From Chitinophagaceae bacterium (GTDB lineage: Bacteria; Bacteroidota; Bacteroidia; Chitinophagales; Chitinophagaceae): a DNA stretch of 64,000 bases. Position numbers and translations under genes: made by a program. The DNA is taken from the NCBI GenBank assembly GCA_016699815.1, contig CP065012.1, forward strand, positions 2,953,001 to 3,017,000, written 5' to 3'. Positions 54,442 to 64,000 of the stretch are shown here, one piece after another (within the stretch, counting starts at the first letter, position 1; every line of letters begins with the position of its first letter). The notes under the pieces are model-generated. The model saw only the letters and a program-made list of their open reading frames with translations, searched no databases and was not told where the DNA came from.

Positions 54442-56001
54442 TTAAGGTTGGCTTAAATACTGTATTATAGCCAGCCTTATATCGCTGCGGGCATCGGTAG
54501 TGCTAGTTGCTGCCGGAAATATTTTTTCAATTTCTTTATTGTCTTTTGTAAGGAAACCCATATTGGCTTCGCCGCCGGTAAGCAAAAAATCACTTAGGGC
54601 AACACGATAAATTTTTTGTGCATCAATGGGTTGTTTATTTATAGTCCACACATGGTTGATGGCATCGTAAAATAACTTTTCCGAAAAATGTAAAAAACCA
54701 CCGGAGCCTTTATTGTTCCTCCCGGCTTCCAGCACTTTTATTAAAAGACTCCCTTTCAAATTTGCTTCGGTAATGCCGCCACCAAAGGGCAGGCTCCTTA
54801 TAATATCATATTCGGAAATTGGAGGGCTAAGTACATCATCCAATCTTATAGAGCCTGCATTTACAATGGATACATCGCTTTGAGGCGCTGCTTTTTCCAT
54901 AGCTTTTATAACCATCCTTGAAAAATTTGTGGTATGCAACCTGATAACGGCTTCCCTTGCATCGTAATTTTCTCCGCTTGCCAGTACTATTTTTTTTGCA
55001 TTAAAACCCAGCGATGCAAAATTGGCATCGGCAATGGCTGTCCATTTTTTTACCACCGCATCAGTTGCCGGGTCCGATACCAGGTCTTCGGTTACCCACA
55101 CCAGTTTTGCCCTGGTTTTAATTTTTTTTGAATTTTTGTTGATCTGCAATTTTAATTCATAAACCGATCTTGCATTGGCATGTGCTTTACTTATGATTAC
55201 ATTACCCACTTTTTGGTACCGCATATCATGTTCATGTCCGCCGAGTATAAGAGCAAGGCCGGGTATTTGTTGCGCCAGTTTAATATCTTCTTCCATTGCC
55301 TGGTGCGTAATGGCCACCACGGCATCGCAGCTATCTTTTATTTGGTTGTATAATTTTATGGCTGTTTGCAGGGGATCGCTATAATGCACATAATCTTTTT
55401 TGGTGAATGGGATGTTGATGCCCAAAAAACCAATTTTAGCCGTAGTGCCATCTGCATCTTTTACAGTAATAATTAAGGTTTCGGGAAAATTTTTTTTATT
55501 GCCGTTTTTCATTTGTACAAAAGGTTCAATGCCATTTGTTGTTTTATGAAAACTATTGGAAGAAACCCATTGAAAATTAGATTCGTTGATGCGGCTTTGC
55601 AATTCGTCTTCATTAATGTCAAACTCATGGTTGCCAAATACGGCAATGTCCAGGCCGGCAACATTAAGCGCATCTACCATTTGTTTTCCTCGGATGCGTT
55701 TGCCTTCATATTTAAGGCTGTTATAAACCGATGGACTTAAAAAATCGCCGGCAATAACAAAAAAAGTATTGGGGTTTTTGGCCTTTGCCAATTTGCTTAA
55801 TGTAGCAACCCTAGCTATGCCGCCGGTTTTGCCTGCTTCTATTGGCGCTATTTCATATACATCATTTATTTGCAAAAACTGTAAGGTTATTTTACCGTTA
55901 TCTGTTGTAGTGCCGGTTGTGGTTTGCTGTGGAGCAGAGCAGGACAAAAGAAATACCATCGCAGCTATGCCAGCCAAAAATTTTGTTTGTTTCATATTCA
56001 T
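54442..56001 (-). CDS. Periplasmic 5'-nucleotidase / 2',3'-cyclic phosphodiesterase-type lipoprotein
   Basis: The 519-residue protein has a lipoprotein signal (...AAMVFLLSCSAPQ). Its N-terminal metallophosphatase domain includes FLQINDVYEIAP, VIAGDFLSPSV, GNHEFDINEDEL, ITHQAMEEDI and LILGGHEHDM, which supply the metal ligands. The C-terminal 5'-nucleotidase domain (about 330-500) has NAGSIRLDDVLSPPISEYDIIRSLPFGG. It dephosphorylates nucleotides outside the inner membrane, feeding the neighbouring nucleoside transporter. The start is ATG 56001, with a second ATG two codons on. Confidence 0.93.
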   Translation of the reverse strand: MNMKQTKFLAGIAAMVFLLSCSAPQQTTTGTTTDNGKITLQFLQINDVYEIAPIEAGKTGGIARVATLSKLAKAKNPNTFFVIAGDFLSPSVYNSLKYEGKRIRGKQMVDALNVAGLDIAVFGNHEFDINEDELQSRINESNFQWVSSNSFHKTTNGIEPFVQMKNGNKKNFPETLIITVKDADGTTAKIGFLGINIPFTKKDYVHYSDPLQTAIKLYNQIKDSCDAVVAITHQAMEEDIKLAQQIPGLALILGGHEHDMRYQKVGNVIISKAHANARSVYELKLQINKNSKKIKTRAKLVWVTEDLVSDPATDAVVKKWTAIADANFASLGFNAKKIVLASGENYDAREAVIRLHTTNFSRMVIKAMEKAAPQSDVSIVNAGSIRLDDVLSPPISEYDIIRSLPFGGGITEANLKGSLLIKVLEAGRNNKGSGGFLHFSEKLFYDAINHVWTINKQPIDAQKIYRVALSDFLLTGGEANMGFLTKDNKEIEKIFPAATSTTDARSDIRLAIIQYLSQP

Positions 56002-56112
56002 TTATTCGGGGCGTAAAAATAAGGAAAAGAAGGATGGCGATAAATTATGGATAGGTTACTGGTATTATATACACCCTAAAATTATACAATAAATTTATTA
56101 TAATGTCGTTTT

Positions 56113-56733
56113 ATGGCTAAAGCTAACTTTATGAAAAAACTATTACCCTTAGTTTTTGTAATGATTTACCCTTTTTTCACTATGGGTATTTTTGCCCAGG
56201 CAAATACCGAAACGCATCTTGATACAAAAGAAACAGCAAAATGTTTTGTAGAGTATAATGATGGCAGCATTAAAGAATTTCAAAAGCTGCAATTAGTAAC
56301 CGCCATGTTTAAATCGCCACGCCTTATTGCCGATGATAATATTATTATTAAACCCGAAGAAATAAAAGCGTACAACGATTCTAAAGGCCGCTATGCCATC
56401 TCTGCAAAATTATTTGAAGATGCCAAAGAAACCTATGTAGCTACTGCTGCATTAAATGGTTTTGCTTACCGTATTGTAAAAGGTAAAATAAATGTTTTTG
56501 CACTTAAATATTATAATGGCCGTGTAACTGCCTTAAAATATTATTTACAACAAGGCGATAATAAATCAATACAGCCTTACAGCGCCGAAACACTTGCTGC
56601 TATGATAAAAGATGATGCAGGCGCCGCACAGTTTTGCAATAATAATGAACCCGATAAAAATGCAGGAAAATTTTTAACCTCGGTAGTGGAAATTTATAAC
56701 AGTAACGCACAAACAGTTACCGCAGGTAACTAA
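56113..56733 (+). CDS. Exported protein of unknown function
   Basis: The 206-residue product has a signal peptide in MKKLLPLVFVMIYPFFTMGIFAQ. The ATG at 56131 gives this directly, while the ATG at 56113 adds six residues. The mature part repeats short beta-like segments (KCFVEYNDGSIKEFQKLQLVT, AALNGFAYRIVKGKINVFALKYYNG), and no family was recognised. A strong terminator lies 45 bases past the stop. Confidence 0.8.
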   Translation: MAKANFMKKLLPLVFVMIYPFFTMGIFAQANTETHLDTKETAKCFVEYNDGSIKEFQKLQLVTAMFKSPRLIADDNIIIKPEEIKAYNDSKGRYAISAKLFEDAKETYVATAALNGFAYRIVKGKINVFALKYYNGRVTALKYYLQQGDNKSIQPYSAETLAAMIKDDAGAAQFCNNNEPDKNAGKFLTSVVEIYNSNAQTVTAGN

Positions 56734-56777
56734 CTAATAAGTAACCTTATCAATTTTTTTTCTTTACTATTTATCCG

Positions 56778-56799
56778 CCGGCCTTAGTGCCGGTTTTTT
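56778..56799 (+). terminator. Intrinsic terminator
   Basis: CCGGC (56778-56782) pairs with GCCGG (56789-56793) around a 6-base loop, followed by TTTTTT (56794-56799). It closes the 56113-56733 gene. Confidence 0.85.
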
Positions 56800-57186
56800 G
56801 GTTGGTAATAGTATAACCTATTAATTTTTTTCGATTAATTCATTTTGTATTTTATTATAGCGGGTTTAATATCTTGTTTTTCAATTTTATGTACTAAAAA
56901 ATTCTTTGAAAAATTATGGATTTTCTCACTTTGTTAAAAAAAATGTTAAAAAACTTTTGGTTTGTTAAATGTTTGCTCTATATTCACACCGTAATTTCCT
57001 ATAAAAAGCCCGTTCTCCTTCTTAGAAAACACTAATCTGCTACAACTTAGATAAGCTAACCATCCTCAACAAGAATTAGGGCGAAAGCCAATGTTTACAA
57101 GTGTTTGCCAATACGCAGGTAATAAAGTTACGTATGCGTTTTAAATATTTATTTACGTTTTTATTTGTTTAATTAAAACCATAATT
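56800..57186 (+). promoter_or_regulatory. Long leader region upstream of the adhesin gene
   Basis: After the terminator the next ~390 bases hold no gene. The part near 57060-57140 can fold. GGC-GAAA-GCC (57080-57089) is a tetraloop hairpin. CGCA (114-117 of the 57 kb block) pairs with TGCG (135-138), with GTAA/TTAC inside. It does not match any riboswitch consensus I know. It is likely a 5' untranslated region of the big adhesin. Confidence 0.35.
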
Positions 57187-60100
57187 ATGAGCATTTCTAC
57201 CATCGCTGCTTTTACAAAAAATGCAGCAACTTGCTTAGCCGATGTTCCTACTGGTAATGCAGCAGGCCATACGAACAGCACGAAAAATGAAACGGCATCC
57301 GCTGTATTTACAAAACGATGGCGATGGCTGCAGTTACTATTGCTCATAATGGCAACTACCCTTGCTGGTATGGTTGGCCAGGCACAAACAGTAACTATAG
57401 GTACAGGAACTTCTACTTCTAATGGTACATCTGCCGATCCGGTACAACAATTTTACAATTATACCCATACCCAAATAGTTTATTTGGCTTCCGATTTAAC
57501 GGCTGGCGGCATGGCCGCAGGTGCAAGTATAACGGGATTGGGTTTTTCAATTTCGGAAGTTCCGGGAGGTGGTGCCGGCCTTGCAAATTTTGAAATTAGC
57601 TTAGGGCATACGGTACAAACAATAGCCAACCCAATGGTTTCTTCTGGGTTGCAGGTGGTAAGGTCAGCTGCTACCTATTTACCGGTGCTGCAAGTTGCCG
57701 GTAATTTTGATATGATTACATTTGGTACTCCTTTTATTTGGAATGGTACCAGTAATATAGTAGTAAATATATGTACAGGGTCAAATCCTTATACCAGCCC
57801 TTATGGTGGTTTAAGATATACTACCGGAACCTCTGGTGTAATGCGTTATGTGCAAACAGACGGAACTAACAATTGTACAAATTACGCCGGAACAAATTCA
57901 TCCAATCGCCCCAATATACGGTTTGCTTATACTGCAGGTTCCAACTGCACAGGCACACCTGCAACTGGAGGTACTGCATCTCTATTACCTTCTGCAGGTT
58001 TAGGCGGCCAGGTATTTTCTGCATCTGCAACAGGCACAACAAATGGTACCGGTATAAATTACCAATGGGAAAAATCTGCAGATGGTATTGCTGGGTGGTC
58101 AGCAATTGCCGGTGCAACAAATACCACAAGTAATATTACCGCAGAAAATATTTTGGGAAATTATTTCTATCGCTTAAAAACTACTTGTTCAAATTCTGGT
58201 TTATCAAATTATTCAAATGTTGTAAATTTTACAACCAATGATGGTGTTATAGCAACTTATGGTAGTGATGTACAATCATTATACACTTCCTCAGCTACTA
58301 CTTCAACAGCTTCAACCTGCCCTGGAACGCTTTCGGTAGTAGTTCCTGCAGGTAAATATATTTCTAATATAACGGCTCAATATAATTTTACCGCCCAGGG
58401 CGGTGGCTATATGAGTGAACAACGTTCTTATATTACTTCGCCTTCTTTAGGCTTAGGTGAATCGAGTGTTACTTCTGGTACCGGTTTTTCTGGTGGAACC
58501 CTTTCTTATAGCCGTACGCTACCTTTTGCACTTGGAGCTACGGGTACAGTTCAGTTTCAATTACATGCCTTTAGAACTTATGGAGGATCTGGTTGTAATA
58601 CCACGTATAATTATGTGCCTACGGGTAGCTGGCAACTATTGGTAGACTTTGCCACCTGCCCTCCTGTTACGCCTCCTACCACCTTTGTACCTTCAAGCCC
58701 TCTTTGCGGCCTTGGTATTCCACAGGTTGAAGCTTCCGGGGCTACAGGAGGCCAGCAATACCGCTGGTATTTAACATCTACAGGTGGTACGGCGCTCAAC
58801 GGTAATATGGTTGGTTACGAAAATACGGTTGAGTCTGCTTCCCAATTGCAGCATTACGAAATAAATACAACTACCACTTTTTATGTATCAATAAAAGATG
58901 GTTATTGCGAAAGTGGAAGAACGCCTGTTGTAGCTACAGTTCTGGCGGCCGATCCTATTACAATTACGGGTACTACCTCAATATGCTATGGTAGCAATTT
59001 AGCGCTTAGCGCAGCTTCTGCTGCTGCTTATAGTTATTCTTGGGTTGCTAATCCGGAACTGGGAAGTGGAATGACAGGAAACCCGGTAGGCGCTTCTCAA
59101 AATATTACGCCAGTTACTGAGGGCACTTATACTTACACGGTAACTGGAGTTGCCGGTAACTGTGCGGCAACAAAAGATATTACGGTTACGGTAAATGCAT
59201 TGCCTCCTGTACCTACAGTGAGCGCTTCGCCAAACTCTGTTTGCGATGGCAGCAATGTTGAGTTATCGGCGGTAGTATCTGCTGCTTCTGCGTATTGTAC
59301 GCCCACAACATCTGCAACCCCGGGAAATGAATTATCAGATGATAATATTACCAACTTTACTTTTGCAGGAATAAATAACAATACAGGCGATGGCCCGGGT
59401 GATTATAATTATTATAATCTCTCTGCAAATGTAACAGCAGGTAGCAGCTACCTGGTATCTATATCACCGGAAGGTTCTTGGAGTGAAACTATGCGTGTGT
59501 GGATAGACTTTAACCAAAATGGTATTTTTGAACCAGGTGAAAGTGTATTTAAACTCTGCTTCAAGTTCAGCAATTGCAACCGGTACAATAGCAATACCTT
59601 CCAATGCCTACAATGGTATTACCAGGTTGCGTGTATTGTGTAAATACTCTTCTGAATCTCTTGATACCGATGCTTGTTCAGTAGGGTCATCTTATGCTGA
59701 ATATGAAGATTACGATGTTAATATTACTGGTGGTGTAAATAACCCGTCTGCTTCATTTACTTATACCTGGAAAATTGGCAATACTGTAATTGGTTCAGGA
59801 AGTCCATTTACTACAGCAGTTGCCGGTGCAACTACTTATACAGCCGTTGTTACCAATAGCGCAGGTTGCGAATCTTCTGCCGATGTACTGGTAAATGTAA
59901 ATGCTGTACCTGCTGCGCCCAGCTATTTTGGTTTCTCATTCCAGTGCGGCGCCCAAATTCCTGTAGGTACAGTAGTTACCTCAACCTCAGGTGAACCAGC
60001 CCCGGTTTTCCGCTGGTACGATGACCAATATGCCGGAAACCTGTTACAGGATGGAACAGCAGATCATTTCTCCTCAATTATATCTACAACTACTACCTTT

Positions 60101-63100
60101 TGGGTTTGTGAAGTAAATGCCGTAGGTTGCGAAAGCCCCAGGATTCAGGTAGATGCTTATGTAATTGAGCCGGATGCAATTACTCTGAATACTACTTCTA
60201 CTTCAATTTGCTTTGGCAGCAGTATAGATTTATCGTACAGCCAAACCGGTAGTACCAATAACTATGTATATAGCCTTACTGCAAACCCTGAAGCAGGAAG
60301 CGGAATTACCAACCCGGTAACTCCATCTAACCCACTTACCGTTACTCCAACAGCAGCAGGTACTTATACTTATACTTTGGATGGCGTGGAAAATGATTGT
60401 GTTGCACAGTCATCTGTAAGCGTATTAGTAATTGATATATCTGCTACACCGGTAATTACGGTTACACCAACAATAGTATGCCCTGGTAGTGAAGCTTCAT
60501 TAACTGTGCCTTCTGGAATAGTTAATACTTATTGCGCTGTAAATCCTACTACCAGCACTTGTTGTGAAAAGATTGGCAATGTAACTTTTGGTTCAATAAA
60601 CAATTATTCTTCTTCAACCGGAGGTTATGAAGATTTCACGGCTCTTTCTACAAATGTTAGCGCTGGAAGTTCTTACCCGATAAACCTGACTTCAGGTACA
60701 TTCGCTTCCTATTCTTCTGACCAGGTATTGGTATGGATAGATTTTAACCAGGATGGTGATTTTGATGATGCCGGTGAAGCAGTATTGGTTACTCCGGAAT
60801 CTACATCTCCATGGTCTGGAACTATTTCCATACCATCCGGAGCATATAATGGGCCAACAAGAATGAGGATTCGTATGCATGATAATTCATTGGGTGCAAA
60901 TACTACACCTTGTGGTAATTCATCTTATGGCCAGGTGGAAGATTATTCGGTAAATATTACCGGTGGAGCTTCTAATCCTAGTTCAGGTACTTATTTATGG
61001 AGCACAGGCGCTACGGGTAATTCAATTAATGTAAATCCATTGATTGAAACTACCTATTCTGTAGTATTTACTGGCCCTGGTGGTTGTGCATCAGTTCCTG
61101 CTTATGCTACTGTATCTGTACATCCAGTACCGGCAGCGCCTATTGCAACTAATTCCGCACATTGCGGAGATCAGGTGCCAACCGCATCAGTTTCCGGTGC
61201 CGGTGGTACATATAAATGGTACGATGCTCCAAGCGGAGGTTCATTATTACAGGATGGCGGTTCTACTTATACCCATTCTATAAATACAACTACAACTTTC
61301 TATGTTTCCGAAACCAATTCATTTGGTTGCGAAGGTCCAAGGGCTGCGGTAACAGTTACCGTAACTGTACCCAACCCTATAACAGCCTTTGCTTCTAATC
61401 CTGCAATTTGTATCGGAAGCCCCTTAGCCCTGGTTGCTATGCAAATGGGCGTAGGTCAAACTTATACTTATGACTGGACAGCAACTCCAGCTACTGGAAG
61501 TGGAATTACCGGCACAGTAACAGGCTTCTTACAGTCTATTACTCCTTCAGCGCCGGGTGTATATAGCTATAATGTAACTGGTACCGATGCAACAGGACCT
61601 AATGTATGTATTGTACATGCGAATGTAAGTGTAACAGTAAATGCATTACCTCCAACACCGGTATTTACTGCTACGCCAGCTTCAATATGCTTAGGCAACT
61701 CATCAGCATTGGCGGTTGTTGCGCCTGCAAGTAACCCAATTGGTACGGCTACTACAAGTAATTCAAGTGCCTATACACCAATGTACCGGTTATTTGAAGG
61801 CCAGCGTGTTCAATACCTGGTAAGGTCTTCAGAATTAAACGCAGCCGGTATTACCGGTGCAGCGTCTTTAGCATCACTGGTATTTAATGTTACCAGCATA
61901 CCTTCAGGTTCAAATTTAGATGGCTATACTATCAGGCTTGCTCATACAAGTTCTGCAACAATTACTACTTTTGAAAATCCTGCATTTACTACAGTATTTA
62001 CTGCAGCTAGTTACAATGCAGTACTTGGAGCCAATACCTTTAATTTCTCTGCTCCTTATACTTGGAACGGAACAGATAATTTACTTGTAGATATTTATTG
62101 GGATAATAATGCAGACGGTACTTGTGCCAGCGGTTCACCAATTTGCTGGAGCTCCGGACCAAATATTACCTATTCTAATTCTACTTTTGCATCTACCGTT
62201 TATTTCTATGATGATAATACAAGCAGTGCACCCAGAGATTTAAGTACAGAAAATACAGTAAGTGGTACATCCACTAATAAACCAAATATGACCTTTGGCC
62301 TGTACTCAGGTGGAATATATACCTGGAGTACCGGTGCTACCGGGCCTACATTAACGGTGAGCCCAAGTGTAACCACAAACTATACCGTTAAATTTAAAAA
62401 CACAGCAACGGGTTGTACTTCTTTAACCAGTGCTCCGGTTGCAGTAAATGTGGTTCCATTAGTGGGTAATGATATTACCGTTTCTCCGGTTAATTGTGCC
62501 AATGGTAACTTTACACTTACCAGCAATGCTACAGGCGCACCTGGCCTAATCTATACATGGAACGATGGAGTAGGTGGTACTTATCCAAACGCTGCTACTA
62601 TTACAGCCAACCTGCCTGCAGGTACCTACAATTTCACCGTTGACATTATGGATTTATGCAGTGTTGTTAGAACAGTTTCTAAAACTGTAGTAGTAAATAC
62701 ATTGCCTACAATTGATGTTGCTACTTCAGTACCTGCAGTATGCGGTACTGGAGCAAGCGCTACATTAACAGCCAGTGGAGCCAGCACTTATGCATGGAGC
62801 CCGGCTGCAGGTTTATCTGCAACTACCGGCGCTGTTGTTACAGCAACTCCGGCTATCACATCTACCTATACCGTTAATGGTACCGATGCAAACGGTTGCG
62901 TGGGTTCTACTACACATACCGTAGTTGTAGGCCCTGCTGTTACTGTAACAGCAACCGCAACACCAGCTACAGTATGCCCTGGTGGTTCATCTCAATTACT
63001 GGCTACTGCCTCTACAGGTGGTGGTGGAAGTACTCCATTGGCTACTGCTTGTACACCTCCGGTAGCTAATGCTGCTATTTCTACAGCACGTTATATTTCA

Positions 63101-64000
63101 AACGTAGTTTCCAGTGGTGGTGTTTCTAATTTCACTAATCCTACCGGTTTATCAACCAACAGGTATGGTGATTTTACCGCTACCAAAATTGTAACTGCTA
63201 ATCCTGGAACTTCGGTAACAATTACAGGTACTGGCGGAGCATCGGATACTTATGGATGGGGTGTTTGCGTTGACTTAAATGGCAATGGAATTTTTGAATC
63301 ATCAGAAATAACAACATCTGGTTCGTATTTAAATGTTTATAACAGAACCTTTACCGCACCAACTGATCCCGGTTCTTACAGAATTAGGGTAATGAATAAC
63401 TGGTTAACTACTAACCCAAGTAATTCTTGCGCTGCAAGTGGTGGTGGTACGGCTACGAACGGTGAAGTAGAAGACTATGTATTACAAGTATTGGCTCCTG
63501 CCTATGTATTCAACTTTGCATGGACAGCAGCACCAAACTCTACTTTAGATAATACAGGTATTACCAATCCAATGGCAACTAACATTAATCCTAATGCAGC
63601 AAATGTGCCTACCCCTGCTGACTTTACGATTGTGGCTACAGAAGTAGTTTCAGGTTGCTCTGGTTCCGCTATTGTAACGGTTACAGCAGTTGATGATGAA
63701 GCTCCATTAGCTCCGGCCAGCCTGCCTGTAATTACAGGTGAATGTGCCGCAACTGTGGATGCTCCAATTGCACCTGATAACTGCGTAGGCAATGTAACGG
63801 GTACAACAATTGACCCGATTACCAGCGATGTGGTTACTACGGTTACGGTGTTTGAACAAGGTGTAAATATCATTACCTGGACCTTTGATGATGGACATGG
63901 TAATATATCCACCGTTGACCAAACCGTTAATTTAGATGACGTAACACCACCGCCAGCTCCGGCAAGCCTGCCTACTTATACTGCAGAATGTGAATACTCT
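57187..64000 (+). CDS. Very large multidomain surface protein, frameshifted at about 59551, cut by window edge
   Basis: The first frame runs 57187 to a stop at 59643. The real continuation lies one frame over from about 59552 and stays open to 64000 with no stop, so at least 2270 codons are involved. One extra A in the AAA at 59551-59553 explains it (VF-AAC TCT...). After a long N-terminus with a membrane-type signal (about 45-65, LLLLIMATTLAGMVGQAQ) come jelly-roll segments, Ig/PKD-like repeats and three GEVED-type domains (about 59290-59735, 60523-60965, 63046-63490). HYR-like repeats appear near the right edge. It resembles a T9SS-secreted adhesin; the C-terminal signal is outside. Confidence 0.82.

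Noticed and set aside
57061..57140. Cyclic-di-GMP riboswitch upstream of the adhesin
   Set aside because: The GCGAAAGCC and CGCA pieces do not match the GEMM core; only generic hairpins remain.
59545..59560. Programmed ribosomal frameshift in the adhesin
   Set aside because: No slippery heptamer with a following pseudoknot is evident, and a simple one-base homopolymer error explains the break better.

Overview
The window looks like chromosomal DNA of a Bacteroidota bacterium, most likely a member of the Chitinophagaceae (family-level placement is inference). The DNA is AT-rich. Many proteins carry Bacteroidota-type signal peptides ending in -AQ or lipobox cysteines. There are SprB-like repeat proteins with a gliding-motility/type IX secretion (T9SS) C-terminal domain, a T9SS type A sorting domain, HU-CCDC81-type proteins and menaquinone synthesis by the futalosine route (MqnE). 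Several starts are preceded by the Bacteroidota -7 element TAnnTTTG. I saw no rRNA, tRNA, CRISPR array, transposase or phage gene.

Layout. Positions 1-5.9 kb hold a kynurenine / 3-hydroxyanthranilate meta-cleavage cluster: kynureninase (cut by the left edge), a RidA-type aminomuconate deaminase, a muconic-semialdehyde dehydrogenase, 3-hydroxyanthranilate dioxygenase and ACMS decarboxylase. Three intergenic gaps of this cluster contain members or remnants of the four-helix-bundle / 23S rRNA-intervening-sequence protein family: one frameshifted, one fused in frame to RidA, one a 5'-truncated relic. From 5.9 to 8.2 kb are three exported proteins. From 8.3 to 14.2 kb is a 1956-residue SprB-repeat surface protein with eight nearly identical repeat units. 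From 14.4 to 19.3 kb are a GH20 hexosaminidase, a lipoprotein and a CocE-type hydrolase. An RND efflux operon (adaptor, pump, TolC) covers 19.9-25.5 kb. It is followed by purE, an OmpA protein, a saccharopine dehydrogenase-like enzyme, an M43 metalloprotease and a glutaminyl cyclase. A minus-strand run at 31.1-37.3 kb encodes a TPR protein, an outer-membrane barrel, a membrane-anchored HU-CCDC81-like protein and a methyltransferase. Then come DoxX, a dipeptide epimerase, a DPE2-like 4-alpha-glucanotransferase, two mini-genes and a broken YegP-like gene, purK, a PD40/OmpA protein, a membrane-anchored papain-like protease and the three-subunit transhydrogenase genes. After these come a methyltransferase/dihydrofolate reductase/mqnE group, a nucleoside transporter facing a 5'-nucleotidase, and a very large multidomain adhesin that runs off the right edge.

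The window mixes catabolism (kynurenine to 2-oxo acids, chitin/glycan and maltose use, nucleoside salvage), redox supply (PntAAB, DHFR, menaquinone) and a rich cell-surface programme. The most unusual feature is the repeated invasion of one catabolic cluster by four-helix-bundle genes. Several genes (four-helix copy 1, the YegP-like gene at two points, the right-hand adhesin) carry single-base shifts, mostly in or next to short homopolymers. These may be real decay or assembly errors, and the sequence alone cannot decide.
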